DNA of 64,000 nucleotides from Terrimicrobiaceae bacterium (GTDB lineage: Bacteria; Verrucomicrobiota; Verrucomicrobiia; Chthoniobacterales; Terrimicrobiaceae): positions 202,972 to 266,971 of the forward strand of contig JAGYIV010000014.1 in assembly GCA_018402345.1 (NCBI GenBank), written 5' to 3'. Position 1 is the first letter of the stretch, and every line of letters begins with the position of its first letter. A model generated the notes under the pieces. The model saw only the letters and a list, made by a program, of their open reading frames with translations. It had not been told where the DNA came from and ran no database searches. Position numbers and translations under genes: made by a program. Shown one piece after another: positions 36,804 to 47,116 of the stretch.

Positions 36804-38546
36804 ATGGGTGGTTTGAATCCCGACAACAAAATCGCCGGTATTCTCGCGCCGGTGAGCGCGATCCGGGGCGCGAATGATCTTGGGATCGGCGACACCGAGT
36901 CGTTGGTCGAACTCGCGCGATGGGCGGCGGGGAAGGGGTTTCGGCTCGTGCAAATTCTTCCCGTCAACGAGGCCGGTTCGGACCACAGTCCCTACAATAT
37001 CATCAGCTCGATCGCGATCGACCCGTCGACGCTTTCCATGCAGCCCGAATGGCTGCCCGACATCAAAAAAGCCGAGTTGCGGGCGATCCTGAAAACGCAC
37101 GATGTGGCGGCGATGCGGGAAGGGCCGGTGCGCCATGCCAAGGTTGCCGCGTTGAAGCACGAGGTGCTCGCAGCGGCACACAGGAATCTTCGCGGGCCAG
37201 AGGGCGATGCGGAGAGGGTAGGGGAGTTTGAGGGATTTTGCGAACGCGAGGCGGACTGGCTGCACGATTATGCGGTGTTTCGCGCCCTTTGCGCGTGGAA
37301 CGGGAACAGCGAGGTCGTTTCGAATTGGCCGGTCGAGCATCGCACGCCAAGCGCCGCTGTGGAGTGGGCTGATGCGCTTCCTGCCGGCAAGCGGGCGCGC
37401 TTCGACGGGTTGGTGGATTTTTACCGCTATGTGCAGTGGGTTGCCATGGGGCAGTGGCTGCGGGTGCGTGAGGCGTTTGATGATTTCGGCGTCGCGCTCA
37501 TGGGTGACATCCCCGTGGGGGTGAGTATTTACAGCGCGGATGTGTGGGCCGAGCCCGGCATCTTCGACCTGTCGCGTTCGAGCGGCGCGCCTCCCGAGAA
37601 GGTGTTCCAGAGCGATCCATTCACGATGAAGTGGGGGCAAAACTGGGGGTTCCCGCTTTACAACTGGGAGGCGATGGCACGCGACAATTTCGCGTGGTGG
37701 CGCCGGCGCCTGCAGGTGACGCGGTCGGTGTTCCACTTGTTGCGGGTCGACCATGCGCTTGGATTTTTCAGGATTTACAGTTTCCCGTGGCGGCCGGAGG
37801 AGAACGCGCGGTTTCTTCCGCTCGATCAGGACGCGGCACGCGAGTTGGCAGGAGGGCGGTTGCCAGGTTTTGTGCCCCGAGACGATAGCACGCAGGAGAA
37901 CCGCGATTACAATCGACGCCAGGGCGAGATGCTTTTCCGTGTGTTTCTCGAGGAGACCATGCCTTATCGCATCGTCGCCGAGGATCTGGGCGAGGTGGCT
38001 CCGTATGTGCGGCCGGTGTTGAGGGAGTTGGAGATTCCCGGGTTCAAGATTCCGCAATGGGAGCGCGAGGACGACGGATCATTGATCCACGGTGGCGACT
38101 ACGAGCGCCTCAGCCTCGCGACTTTTGCCACGCACGACCATCCTCCGGTGCGGCAGTTCTGGGAGGAGTGGTTCGCAGAGGCGACGCTTGGCGGCCGGGA
38201 GGGCGGGGCTTTGCGTGAAATGCGGGCAATGATGGATTTTTGCGGCGCGAAGGGGTTGGAGTTGCCTTGCCCGTTCACCCCCGAGGTTCACGAAGCGATG
38301 GTGAAGGGGCTTTTTGCCAGCAATTCCTGGTTGGCTGTGCACCAGATCACCGATGTGTTCGGGTTGAGCGACCGGTTTAATGTGCCCGGCGCGATCGGCG
38401 ACGAGAATTGGACTGCGCGCATCAAGGGGCGATCGCCGAGTGGGATGGCCTCTACCGCGAGGCTGTGCAGGGGGTGGCGGCGGCCATCCGAGAAACGGGT
38501 CGCTCCGTGGCGGAGTGAATCAATCGGGCGTGTTGCAAGGCGGTAG
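36804..38546 (+). CDS. malQ: 4-alpha-glucanotransferase (GH77), C-terminal frameshift
   Basis: Rearranges alpha-1,4-glucans such as maltodextrins and glycogen fragments. GH77 features are [29 protein letters not shown], the nucleophile region [32 protein letters not shown] with the acid-base Glu, and [16 protein letters not shown]. After [20 protein letters not shown] the frame becomes unlike the family. Adding one G to the GGGG run at 38426-38429 restores [23 protein letters not shown] and a stop at 38516-38518. The printed end at 38546 is therefore probably artificial. I preferred ATG 36804 to TTG 36795. Confidence 0.92.
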   Translation: MGGLNPDNKIAGILAPVSAIRGANDLGIGDTESLVELARWAAGKGFRLVQILPVNEAGSDHSPYNIISSIAIDPSTLSMQPEWLPDIKKAELRAILKTHDVAAMREGPVRHAKVAALKHEVLAAAHRNLRGPEGDAERVGEFEGFCEREADWLHDYAVFRALCAWNGNSEVVSNWPVEHRTPSAAVEWADALPAGKRARFDGLVDFYRYVQWVAMGQWLRVREAFDDFGVALMGDIPVGVSIYSADVWAEPGIFDLSRSSGAPPEKVFQSDPFTMKWGQNWGFPLYNWEAMARDNFAWWRRRLQVTRSVFHLLRVDHALGFFRIYSFPWRPEENARFLPLDQDAARELAGGRLPGFVPRDDSTQENRDYNRRQGEMLFRVFLEETMPYRIVAEDLGEVAPYVRPVLRELEIPGFKIPQWEREDDGSLIHGGDYERLSLATFATHDHPPVRQFWEEWFAEATLGGREGGALREMRAMMDFCGAKGLELPCPFTPEVHEAMVKGLFASNSWLAVHQITDVFGLSDRFNVPGAIGDENWTARIKGRSPSGMASTARLCRGWRRPSEKRVAPWRSESIGRVARR

Positions 38547-38568
38547 GGATCCGGCCTATCCTTTCCCC

Positions 38569-39777
38569 ATGAACACAGCGGAAGCAAAGACCCTCCCCGA
38601 CGAGCACGGCCACTTCGGGCCCTATGGTGGCATGTTCGTGCCAGAGACGCTCATGACCGCGTTGCAGCACCTTGAGCACGAATACCGCTCCGCCCGCAAA
38701 GATCCTGAATTCCGCAAGGAACTCGCCGCGCTCCTCGGGGATTTTTGCGGACGTCCGACACCGCTGTATTTCGCCGAGCGGCTCACGGAAAAACTCGGCG
38801 GCGCGAAGATTTATCTCAAACGCGAAGACCTCCTCCACACCGGCGCGCACAAAATCAACAACGCGATTGGCCAAATCCTCCTCGCCCGCCGCATGGGCAA
38901 GACCCGGATCATTGCCGAGACCGGCGCTGGCCAGCACGGCGTCGCCACCGCCACGGCGGCGGCGCGGTTCGGATTCGACTGCACGATTTATATGGGCGCG
39001 GTGGACATGGAGCGCCAGGCCCTCAATGTCGCCCGCATGCGGTTCCTCGGGGCGAAAGTCGTCGGTGTCACCGCTGGCCAAGCCACGCTCAAGGAAGCCA
39101 TCAACGAAGCCATGCGCGATTGGGTGACCAATGTTCGCAACACGCATTACATCCTCGGCAGCGCACTCGGCTCGCACCCGTATCCGATGATCGTCCGGGA
39201 TTTCCACCGCGTGATCGGCGACGAAACCCGCCGCCAGATTTTGCAGCGCGAGGAACGCCTGCCAGACCTGCTCGTCGCCTGTGTGGGAGGAGGCAGCAAC
39301 GCGATTGGATTTTTCTATCCGTTTCTCAAAGACGAAGGCGTGAAGCTCACCGGTGTCGAAGCCGGAGGCGACGGCATCGTGCGGGGACGCCACGCCGCCC
39401 GCTTCCAAGGAGGCAAGCTCGGAGTGTTGCAAGGAACCAAAACCTGGCTCCTCGCCGACGACGACGGCCAGATCGAACTCACGCACTCCGTCTCCGCGGG
39501 TCTCGACTACGCCGCCATTGGGCCCGAGCACAGCTACTACCGCGACTCCGGCCGCATCGACTACGACTACGCCACCGACGACGAAGCCCTCTCCGCCTTC
39601 CGCGCCCTCGCCGAAATCGAAGGCATCATCCCCGCCCTCGAAACAGCCCATGCCATCGCCCATGTCATCAAGGTCGCGCCCAAGATGTCGAAAGACGCGA
39701 TCCTCATCGCCAACCTCAGCGGCCGCGGCGACAAGGACGTGAGCCAAGCGGCGGAGATTTTGCTCAGTCAGGAATAA
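38569..39777 (+). CDS. trpB: Tryptophan synthase beta subunit
   Basis: Makes tryptophan from indole and serine with pyridoxal phosphate. The 402-residue protein has [15 protein letters not shown], the PLP-binding Lys95 in [13 protein letters not shown], the oxyanion-type [13 protein letters not shown], and the phosphate loop GGGSNAIG. No trpA or other trp gene is adjacent, so the gene is detached from a trp operon. Its 3' end overlaps the convergent sulfotransferase by 10 nt. Confidence 0.97.
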   Translation: MNTAEAKTLPDEHGHFGPYGGMFVPETLMTALQHLEHEYRSARKDPEFRKELAALLGDFCGRPTPLYFAERLTEKLGGAKIYLKREDLLHTGAHKINNAIGQILLARRMGKTRIIAETGAGQHGVATATAAARFGFDCTIYMGAVDMERQALNVARMRFLGAKVVGVTAGQATLKEAINEAMRDWVTNVRNTHYILGSALGSHPYPMIVRDFHRVIGDETRRQILQREERLPDLLVACVGGGSNAIGFFYPFLKDEGVKLTGVEAGGDGIVRGRHAARFQGGKLGVLQGTKTWLLADDDGQIELTHSVSAGLDYAAIGPEHSYYRDSGRIDYDYATDDEALSAFRALAEIEGIIPALETAHAIAHVIKVAPKMSKDAILIANLSGRGDKDVSQAAEILLSQE

Positions 39778-40601
39778 ACCCAGCGGCGGTTGAGAAGGGG
39801 GAGGATCGGGAAGAGGAACATGCTCGGCCACCAGATGAGGGTTTTTCGCCAGCGTTCATCATAGACAGGAACGCGGGATCGCCCACTCGAGGCGAGTCTG
39901 TTTCCCGAAAGAAGATGGGAGTTTTGCAGTGATTCGTCTCCGACGTAGGAACGGGGTGTCAATCCGAGAAACCTCCAGATGGCTTCGATTTCTCCGGCTG
40001 TCTGAGAGCAGATTTTTTCGTAGCTGGTGGTGTGAAATTCCGCAGTTGCAAGTGTCGAGAACGAGCGCTCGTTGCGCAGGTTTTTACGCATCCATTGGAA
40101 CGAGGCTTGGGTGGCGGTCAGCCATTGGGGGCGGTTCGGGTGGCGTTTGGCCTTGCGGCGCGCCTCCGAAACCGCCGCGCCGCGAACGTCTCGAACCGTG
40201 TGGATGCACCGGACGCGCAGATTGTCCATCGAGCAAAGGAAACGCGCGGGTTCGACGGTTTTGTTCGAGTCGATGAGTGTTTTTGCGGTTCCGTAGAGGG
40301 AGAGGAACTCATCGACCACCACGCGATAACCCGAGTCCTGGTCACGGCACTCTGGAAGCCTCCTCACGACACCGCTCCAGAAAGCGCATTGGTCGACTGG
40401 TTGTTGGCAACTGCAATACAATGGGGTTCCGCCAAGGGCTTGGGAGGAGGCCAAATCTGCCAATGCGTAACCCACTTCGCCGAGAAAAACGACGTCCGGA
40501 TGTTCGGACAGGTTGTATCCGAGAATTGTGGATCCGGAGTGTGGGAGGGAAACGATGTAGCCCACGGATAGGCGGGGCTTCGAATTTCCAAGATCGGACA
40601 T
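39768..40601 (-). CDS. Sulfotransferase family protein
   Basis: A 277-residue enzyme that would transfer sulfate from PAPS. The 5'-phosphosulfate loop is [21 protein letters not shown], the 3'-phosphate segment is [19 protein letters not shown], and a Cys cluster [15 protein letters not shown] matches one subgroup of sulfotransferases. A hydrophobic stretch near the C-terminus ([14 protein letters not shown]) may touch the membrane. It marks the left edge of the glycan locus and is divergent from the GT-C-like gene. Confidence 0.82.
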   Translation of the reverse strand: MSDLGNSKPRLSVGYIVSLPHSGSTILGYNLSEHPDVVFLGEVGYALADLASSQALGGTPLYCSCQQPVDQCAFWSGVVRRLPECRDQDSGYRVVVDEFLSLYGTAKTLIDSNKTVEPARFLCSMDNLRVRCIHTVRDVRGAAVSEARRKAKRHPNRPQWLTATQASFQWMRKNLRNERSFSTLATAEFHTTSYEKICSQTAGEIEAIWRFLGLTPRSYVGDESLQNSHLLSGNRLASSGRSRVPVYDERWRKTLIWWPSMFLFPILPLLNRRWVYS

Positions 40602-40681
40602 GTGTATTAACTATGTGCCGTTGACCCGCGGGGAAATAAAATTGTCGATGCCGTGAAAAAGGCCTGTTAACGGGCGGGTGC

Positions 40682-42546
40682 TTGTCGAATGATGTCGGTC
40701 ATCTGTTCAATGTCTGCAGCGTTCAAAACTCGAAACATCCACCCGAATTGGACCGGTTAGCAAAAATCCTCTCTTTGATCCTGCTGTTGGCGGGGGCCGT
40801 TTTGTTTGTGTGGGGTGCGGACAAGGGTTTCGATTTCACCGACGAGGGTCTTTATCTTCTCGTCTATCAGCATCCGCACGAGTTTCCCGATAGTTATACA
40901 TCATACCATCGGGTGGGGTCGGTCATCTTCGATATTGTCGGAGGGAATATCATTGCAATGCGCTTGATCGGTTTTTTTTCGACCGCATTGGCGACTTTTT
41001 ATTTCGGCCTAGCGTGCACGTGGTTTTTGTCAGGCAGGGGTATTCCGCTTTTGGAAAGGCGGGGCGAAAGTGGATTTTTCCATCTCGCGTTGCAGGCCTC
41101 CGTGCTGGTGGCGTATTGCTGGCTAGCGCCGACGCCGAATTATAACACGATGGCCGGGATTGGAATGCTTCTGTCCTGTGGCGGAATTTTGGCATTTTTT
41201 TCAACCCGAGTCCCATGGCAATCGCCTGTGATGGCGTTTTTCGCGGTGGGTGTGATGGGAGCGGGGTTGCTTCTGGCATTTCTTGCCAAGGGATCGAGCG
41301 CGGTTGGCATCGTTGTGATCAGCGGGGTGTTACTGGGCATGTGCTCCCTGGTCGGTGCGAGGGAGAAGGTTGTTTTTGTCGTTGTGACCTCGGTTTTTGT
41401 GATGGCGGGGGGACTCTGCGTGTTTCTGCTCATGCCTGGGCTCTTTAAAAGTTGGGAATTCTTTCTTGGATCGATAGCGGCTCTGGCCGAGGGCGACGGA
41501 GCGAGGGGAATCATTGAGCGCCACTGGCAGGAGTCGCTGGATTTTGCGATGCGCCACTTGAGGTCGTTTGTATTGCCGGTCCTGCTTGCGGTTGGCGTTG
41601 GGATAGTTGCACGAAGCCCGGTATTCGAGAAATCCCGAGAGCAAAAGGAGTCGATGGTTTTCTGGATGGTGCTGGGCGTTTTGGCGGTTGAATTGATTTT
41701 GCTGGTTGTCAGAGAGACCTACGTCGGCGGGATACCCGGGAGGCAAAAGGGCTTTATCGGATATACGTCGTTGTTTCTGGTTCTCTTGACGCTTCGCGCT
41801 GGAATTCCGGGATTTTCGCGAGCCTTGTCGCCAATCCGGGTCGTGGGATTTCTGGTGTTTCTCTTATGGTTGGCGGTGTTGCCATTTGTCACGGCTGCAG
41901 GGACAACGCATAAAATCTTCATCAATGCGCTGCTGCATGCCGCACCAATATCTGCCGCGATTGTGCTGGTGGCGTCATCGCTCGATCGTGATTTGCGGAA
42001 GGGAATCGTTGTTCCATGGTCCTGTGCCATGCTTGTGGGTATGGGGTTCGCACAGTTTTTCACGGGCTTCGTAACGACGCCTTATCGGACATCGCCCAAG
42101 TGGACGCAGACTGTGCCGGTGGAGATCGGTGTGCCCGGCACCGTATTGAAGGTTGATCCGATGACCGCCGAATGTATCGAGATAACCAAAGCCACGCTAC
42201 GGGATGCAGGATTCCGGACCGGGGATGATGTTTTAGCTCTCTATGGTTTGCCTGGTCTTGTTTACGCCGTTGGCGGCGTGTCTCCCAGAAGCCATGGTTT
42301 TTCAACGACCATGGACCCGATGGTGACGAGGCGAATTTGAGGGCGCTCAAGCGCATTCCGCTTGAGAGAATCCGTGGAAGTTATGTGTTCTGGACCGATC
42401 GGGATGAGCGGGCGGTTATCCAGTTTTCCGGTTGCGGTGTCTCGATCACAGGGGATTTTACACCGATCGGGCGGGCCACAATTCCTTTCAGGAACCGAAG
42501 GCTTGAAATCTTGATGCCGCAGACGAGAAAAATCCCGGAGGCGTGA
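40682..42546 (+). CDS. GT-C-like polytopic membrane glycosyltransferase, frameshifted near the C-terminus
   Basis: A large membrane protein with about 11-12 hydrophobic segments. The first loop is acidic (GFDFTDEGLYLLVYQHPHEFPDSYTSYHR), as in GT-C polyprenyl-sugar-dependent transferases. The frame stops at 42340, but the neighbouring frame continues LRALKRIPLERIRGSYVFWTDR to 42546. A single missing T near 42335-42338 would join them, and the restored stop overlaps the next gene (TGATG). The start is uncertain (TTG at 40682). Base composition here appears less GC-rich than the housekeeping genes, hinting at transfer. Confidence 0.7.
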
Positions 42547-43373
42547 TGTTCGGCAGGATTTTCCATGACAAGTTCCGCGTTGAGAAAGCGCTGTTGCGCG
42601 GGCGGCACAGGAACCGCTCCAGCAGTTCCAGCATCCTGCATTTCTCATTCAACAAAGCAGCGACCCAAACGGTGAAGAAACTCCTTATGGCCTGCGCAAA
42701 GTCGAACGCACTCACTTCCGTCTTGCTGCACGACTATGCCTTTCACCATTCCATGCCTTTTTTGGATCACTTGGACCGCGAGGCGATGAAGGAGTATGCC
42801 CATGTGTTCAAGCCGGAGGGTTATCTTTACACGGTGTTCGGGGGGATGATCGAAGGGATTCCGGAACTGGAGAGGTTCAAGGTGGTGCTGGTGGTGAGGG
42901 ATCCGAGGGACATCTTGGTTTCGGATTATTTTTCGATCGCCCACAGTCATGCGATTCCGGACGGAGAGAAGAAGGAGTTGTATTTGTCGAGGCGCGAGAC
43001 GGCTCTTGCGTCGACGATTGACGAGCATGTGTTGGCGAACGCTGACAAGCTGCGGGCTGTTTTCGAGAGATACGAGCAGCACCTGTTTTCCATTTGCCCG
43101 GGGGTTCATGTGGCGCGCTACGAGGACATGGTGGAGGATTTCCCGGCTTGGCTGGACGCCCTCCTGTCGGCATGCGGGCTTGATATTCCGGAAGCCAAGC
43201 GTCGACAATTGATAGAGGAAAACGAGGCGCGGCGCCCCAAGGGAGAGAATATTCATAAGCACCTTCGCAAGGGGATGCCGGGTGAACACCGGGAAAAGCT
43301 CGCGCCGGCGACGATCGAGACACTCGACCGTGTTTTTCAGAAGCCGCTGGAACGTTTCAACTACCGGAGGTGA
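42546..43373 (+). CDS. Sulfotransferase-domain protein
   Basis: A 275-residue protein with the PAPS-binding loop ILHFSFNKAATQTVKKLLM (an atypical loop with FNKAATQT), and VVLVVRDPRDILVSDYFS as the 3'-phosphate segment, both typical of sulfotransferases. ARYEDMVEDFPAWLDALLSACGL follows as in the family. The start overlaps the restored stop of the preceding GT-C gene, so the two are likely coupled. The acceptor is probably a surface glycan, inferred from the neighbours. Confidence 0.8.
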   Translation: MFGRIFHDKFRVEKALLRGRHRNRSSSSSILHFSFNKAATQTVKKLLMACAKSNALTSVLLHDYAFHHSMPFLDHLDREAMKEYAHVFKPEGYLYTVFGGMIEGIPELERFKVVLVVRDPRDILVSDYFSIAHSHAIPDGEKKELYLSRRETALASTIDEHVLANADKLRAVFERYEQHLFSICPGVHVARYEDMVEDFPAWLDALLSACGLDIPEAKRRQLIEENEARRPKGENIHKHLRKGMPGEHREKLAPATIETLDRVFQKPLERFNYRR

Positions 43374-43376
43374 CCG

Positions 43377-44000
43377 ATGCTTGTCTCGTATCACAAAAAA
43401 TTCCTGTTCGTTCACATTTTCAAGACCGCCGGCACGAGTATCAACAACAGCCTCGCGAGGTATTGCTATCGCTCTGGATCCACGCGTCCGTCGAACTGGA
43501 TGGCTTTCCTCATGACCAACTGGAAAAAAATCCACCGCACACCGATCAAGAAACACGCGACTGCCTTGGAAATCCGGGAGTCATTGGATCGAGGAATTTT
43601 CGATGAGGCTTTCAAGTTCTCGTTTGTTCGCAATCCGTGGGATTGGCAAGTGTCCCTCTATCACTACATTTTGGACAATCCGAAGAATCGAGGGCATGAG
43701 GAAACAAAAGCGATGGGAAGTTTTCGGAGTTTTGTCTTTTCGCGAGAAACATCCGATTTCACGCAAACGGGGTGTTTGGTGGATGAATCGAACAACCTCT
43801 TGGTCGATTTCGTGGGGAGGTTCGAGAACATCAATGAGGATTTTTGCACGATTTGCAGCAAGGTCGGGATTGCAGCCAGACTGCCGCACATCAACAAATC
43901 CCAACGAACGGGCTATCGCGATTATTACGATGCCGAAACGCGGGAATTGACGGCGAGGCTTTACGCCGAGGACATCGAGCGGTTCGGATACACGTTTTGA
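43377..44000 (+). CDS. Sulfotransferase (Sulfotransfer_2-type)
   Basis: A 207-residue protein starting YHKKFLFVHIFKTAGTSINNSLARY (phosphosulfate loop) with FKFSFVRNPWDWQVSLYHYI (3'-phosphate segment). These match the carbohydrate sulfotransferase group known for sulfating polysaccharides. It lies 3 nt after another sulfotransferase gene and 1 nt before a glycosyltransferase, so the three form one transcription unit. Confidence 0.85.
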   Translation: MLVSYHKKFLFVHIFKTAGTSINNSLARYCYRSGSTRPSNWMAFLMTNWKKIHRTPIKKHATALEIRESLDRGIFDEAFKFSFVRNPWDWQVSLYHYILDNPKNRGHEETKAMGSFRSFVFSRETSDFTQTGCLVDESNNLLVDFVGRFENINEDFCTICSKVGIAARLPHINKSQRTGYRDYYDAETRELTARLYAEDIERFGYTF

Positions 44001-44001
44001 C

Positions 44002-45133
44002 ATGAGGGTTTTCAAGGCATCCAGCTATGACCACAAGGTGTTGGCGGCGTTGTTTGCCCAGAATGCGCAGCCGCTTTGCGACGATTATGCATCCAGTCTT
44101 GAGGGCTTGCTGCGCGAGGTGTTTGTCGGGACGGATTTTTGGTCGCGGGCGATTCCCGCTGGCGGTGGGTTGGAGCTGATGGAAGTGGTGTTGAATTGCA
44201 AGCCGCTCCAGGAGCAGTGGGCGACCGAGAATGGGGTTCCCGCCGATGAAGACGGTTGGATGCGAAGCATCTTGTGCGAGCAGGTCCAGCGGTTCGATCC
44301 CGAGGTGGTGATTTTTCACGATCAGGAATATCTCGATGCTGGGTTCCAAGCGGAGGTGTTGAGGCACTGCCGTCCGCGGCTTGTGGTGGCTTGGGATGGA
44401 ATCGCGCGATGCGATGCGTCCCGCTTTGCGCACTGCCATCTGGTGCTGACGAACTTCCCCTTTGTGCGCGATTTTTACCGCTCCGCCGGAATGAGGTCCG
44501 AGGTGTTGCCCTACAGTTTCCACGCGGATATTGCGGAGCGGATCGGGGGTCTGGATCGCATCTATCCGATCACCTTTGCGGGGAGCCTGGTGGTGCGATC
44601 CGACCTGCATGTGCGCCGGTTGCGCTTGGTTGGCGAGTTGGCCAAGCGTTTCCCTGCTGACGGTGCGTGCCACGGGGAGCATCCTGCAGTGGAAATGGAC
44701 CGAGCGGGCCCAGCGGCGGAGGCTTCGGCACCTGCATTGGGGCGAGGCGATGGATGTCCACCGCTTGGGGCGGGCGAACCTCGGGGCGGTGCATGGATTG
44801 CCGATGTATCGGTTTTTTGGCGAGTCGCTCGTGACATTCAATGTGCACATCGACAACGCGAGAAATGTCGCTAGCAACATGCGATTGTTCGAGGCGAGCG
44901 GCATGGGGGCTTGCCTGCTGACGGACGGCGGTGTCGGGATGCAGGATTACTTCGAGCCCGACAAGGAGGTTGTGCTTTACGGAACCCCTGCCGAGGCGGT
45001 CGAGAAGGCGCGCTGGTTGTTGGACAACCCCGAAAAGGCGCGCGAAATCGGAGAGGCTGGATTTCGACGCACGTTGAGAGAGCACACGTTCGAAAAGCGG
45101 ATACCGCTTTTGGAATCGTTCCTTCGCGGATAG
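44002..45133 (+). CDS. Glycosyltransferase (CgeB-like), frameshifted
   Basis: The N-terminal half (VFKASSYDHKVLAALFAQNAQ, VVIFHDQEYLDAGF, RLVVAWDGIARC, ITFAGSLVVRSDLH) is read from 44002. The C-terminal half (MYRFFGESLVTFNVHIDNA, NMRLFEASGMGACLLTD, VVLYGTPAEAVEKARWLLDNPEKAREIG) continues in another frame to 45133. Removing one G from GG at 44662-44663 would join them as AKRFPADVRATGS. The C-terminal part with SNMRLFEASGMG is typical of CgeB/spore-coat-like glycosyltransferases. It converges 1 nt from the GT2 gene. Confidence 0.75.
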
Positions 45134-45134
45134 T

Positions 45135-45983
45135 TCAAAAATCGAACAACGCCAGCGGATCGGGGATCAGTGTGGTGCCGAGGGCGATTCGTGAAGCCAC
45201 GCGCAGCCGGTCTGCTTTTTCAAAACCCGGACACCAGTGGAGACCCCAAGGGAGTTTGCGCCAGAATCGGCGGTAGCGCAGCGCCCGGGCGCGGATATCG
45301 GCGCTGAAGTGCCGGTTGGCCACGGTGGTCATCTCTGCGAGGAATGTCGAGGCGTTGGCCGGGTCGCTTGAAACGCCACCCTCGGCAAATTCCGCCACCG
45401 CCCGGCGCAGGTAAACAGCTGGAATCCTATGACGCACAAGTGCGCGGATCATCCAGTCGTAATCACCAGCGGCTCGCAGGTCGCCATCAAAAGGCCCGAC
45501 AGACTCGATCGCTTTTCTGGAGTAGAGTGTCGCCTGTTGGCAGATGCTTTTCTCGGCGAGCGTCAGGCGGTTCATCTGGCGGTGGTTGCGTCTTTTTGAG
45601 GTTCCTCGGTCACGGTTGGCCACCAGAACATCGGCAAAGGAAATTCCCTCGGGCGCACCGGAGAGAGCTTTTGACAGCAACCTCAAGGAGTCCTGCTCCA
45701 GCAGGCGGTCATCGTCATTCAAAAAATAAAGGGCTTCTCCTCCGGCTGCCAACACGCCTTTGTTCATCGCGTCGTAGATACCGCTGTCACGTTCGCGGAT
45801 ATGCACGACGCTGTAGGAGGCGCGATCCTTGTAGCGGGCGATGAGTTCTGGTGTGTCATCCTCAGAGAGGTTGTCCACGATCACATGGCGAAGCGGGCGC
45901 AGCGATTGTGATTCGATGCTTTCAATTGTCCTGACCAGCGTGGCTGACCGGTTCCATGTGGGAGTGACGATCGAGACATTCAT
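45135..45983 (-). CDS. Family 2 glycosyltransferase
   Basis: A 282-residue GT-A enzyme: MNVSIVTPTWNRSATLVRTIESIESQ at the start, VIVDNLSEDDTPELI, the DxD-type motif ALYFLNDDDRLLE, and GDYDWMIRALVRH. It transfers an unknown sugar from a nucleotide donor in the cytoplasm. It is the last gene of a four-gene minus-strand run and its start overlaps the preceding GT4 gene by 4 nt. Confidence 0.85.
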   Translation of the reverse strand: MNVSIVTPTWNRSATLVRTIESIESQSLRPLRHVIVDNLSEDDTPELIARYKDRASYSVVHIRERDSGIYDAMNKGVLAAGGEALYFLNDDDRLLEQDSLRLLSKALSGAPEGISFADVLVANRDRGTSKRRNHRQMNRLTLAEKSICQQATLYSRKAIESVGPFDGDLRAAGDYDWMIRALVRHRIPAVYLRRAVAEFAEGGVSSDPANASTFLAEMTTVANRHFSADIRARALRYRRFWRKLPWGLHWCPGFEKADRLRVASRIALGTTLIPDPLALFDF

Positions 45984-47115
45984 TGAAGGACGGCCTTCCA
46001 CCACCGGCAGCCCCTAGAATCCCAAGAGAGTTCCGCGGCACGCTGGCGGAGGTTGTTGCCGATCTTGTCGGCGAAGGAGGGGTTCATGGCCAATCGGGAA
46101 ATACAGGCAGCAAGTTCTCGGGCGTCTTCTGGGGGGAAATAGAGGGCATGGATTTCAGGGTCAAGAACCTCTCGAATGGTCGGTATGTCGCTTGCAATGA
46201 CGGGAAGGCCCAGGCCGGCATAGTCATAGGCTTTCGTGAATGCGATCGATGCGCGGTGGGCTTGGTCGAGTGCTGGGATGACGAGGGCATTCAACGATGC
46301 CGAGGTCGCAGGCACGGCATTGCTTGGGACAGGGTCGTGGACATGAATGCCGGAAGCGGAATCCCCTTGCAGAGGTGGTTCATTTTTTCTGCGTCGGCCA
46401 TAGATGTGCAGTTCCAAGTCCAACCCGCACAGCTCACGAATGGATTTCCATTCCCCGGCCAACCAGGGAACGCCTTGCTCCTGGGACAGCGAGCCGAAGT
46501 AGCCGATCTTCAGGAGAGGTTTGACGGCAGGCCTGCGCGGGGGGAGCGAATAGCTGGCTGCCAGTCCAAGGTTGTGGCAGGGGGTCTTGGGATATCTGGA
46601 CCCCAGGATGTCGGCGAGAGGTTGGCAGGTGGTGATGAAGCGATGCGCGAGGGCGAGGGCTTCGAATTCGCGGACGCATTTTAGATGGTCTTCGCGTCGG
46701 GATTGAAATTCGAGTTGGTGAATTTCGTATGCGAGTTGGAGGCCCGAGCCAGCAAGTTTGCCTCCGAGAAAGCGGAACATTTCCGGAAAGCTTGCGGTGC
46801 ATACGATATCATCCGCCCGGGAGTGCTTGCGAAGATAGCGCAGCGCCGAGAAATGGAATACGGCGTTGAAGTGGAAGGGGCATCTTTTTCCACGGCGGAT
46901 GTGTGGGAGACCGGTGAAACCGAGTGCCGGGGTGGAGGTTGCCTCATGTAGGGCGAGGATGTCGTTTTGCGGGCCTTCGAGGCATGAAGGAGTTCGACTC
47001 TCCAGCCAGGAGGCGCGGTTTTGGCAAGGGAGATGACATTTCGCACGCAGTAGAGCGCATGCGCGGAGCCGTCCAACGGGTCAAGGTTCGCAAGGAAAAA
47101 GAGGGTGCGTTCCAC
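45980..47115 (-). CDS. Family 4-type glycosyltransferase, frameshifted
   Basis: The N-terminus is MERTLFFLANLDPLDGSAHALY from a GTG at 47115. The main body (KIGYFGSLSQEQGVPWLAGEW, LELHIYGRRRKNE, SIAFTKAYDYAGLGLPVIASDIPTIREVL) is in another frame. Adding one base near 46976-46980 gives a continuous ASEGPQNDILALHEATSTPALGFTGLP segment. This fits a GT-B enzyme of family 4. Neighbours on both sides are glycosyltransferases of the same run. Confidence 0.75.
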
Positions 47116-47116
47116 G

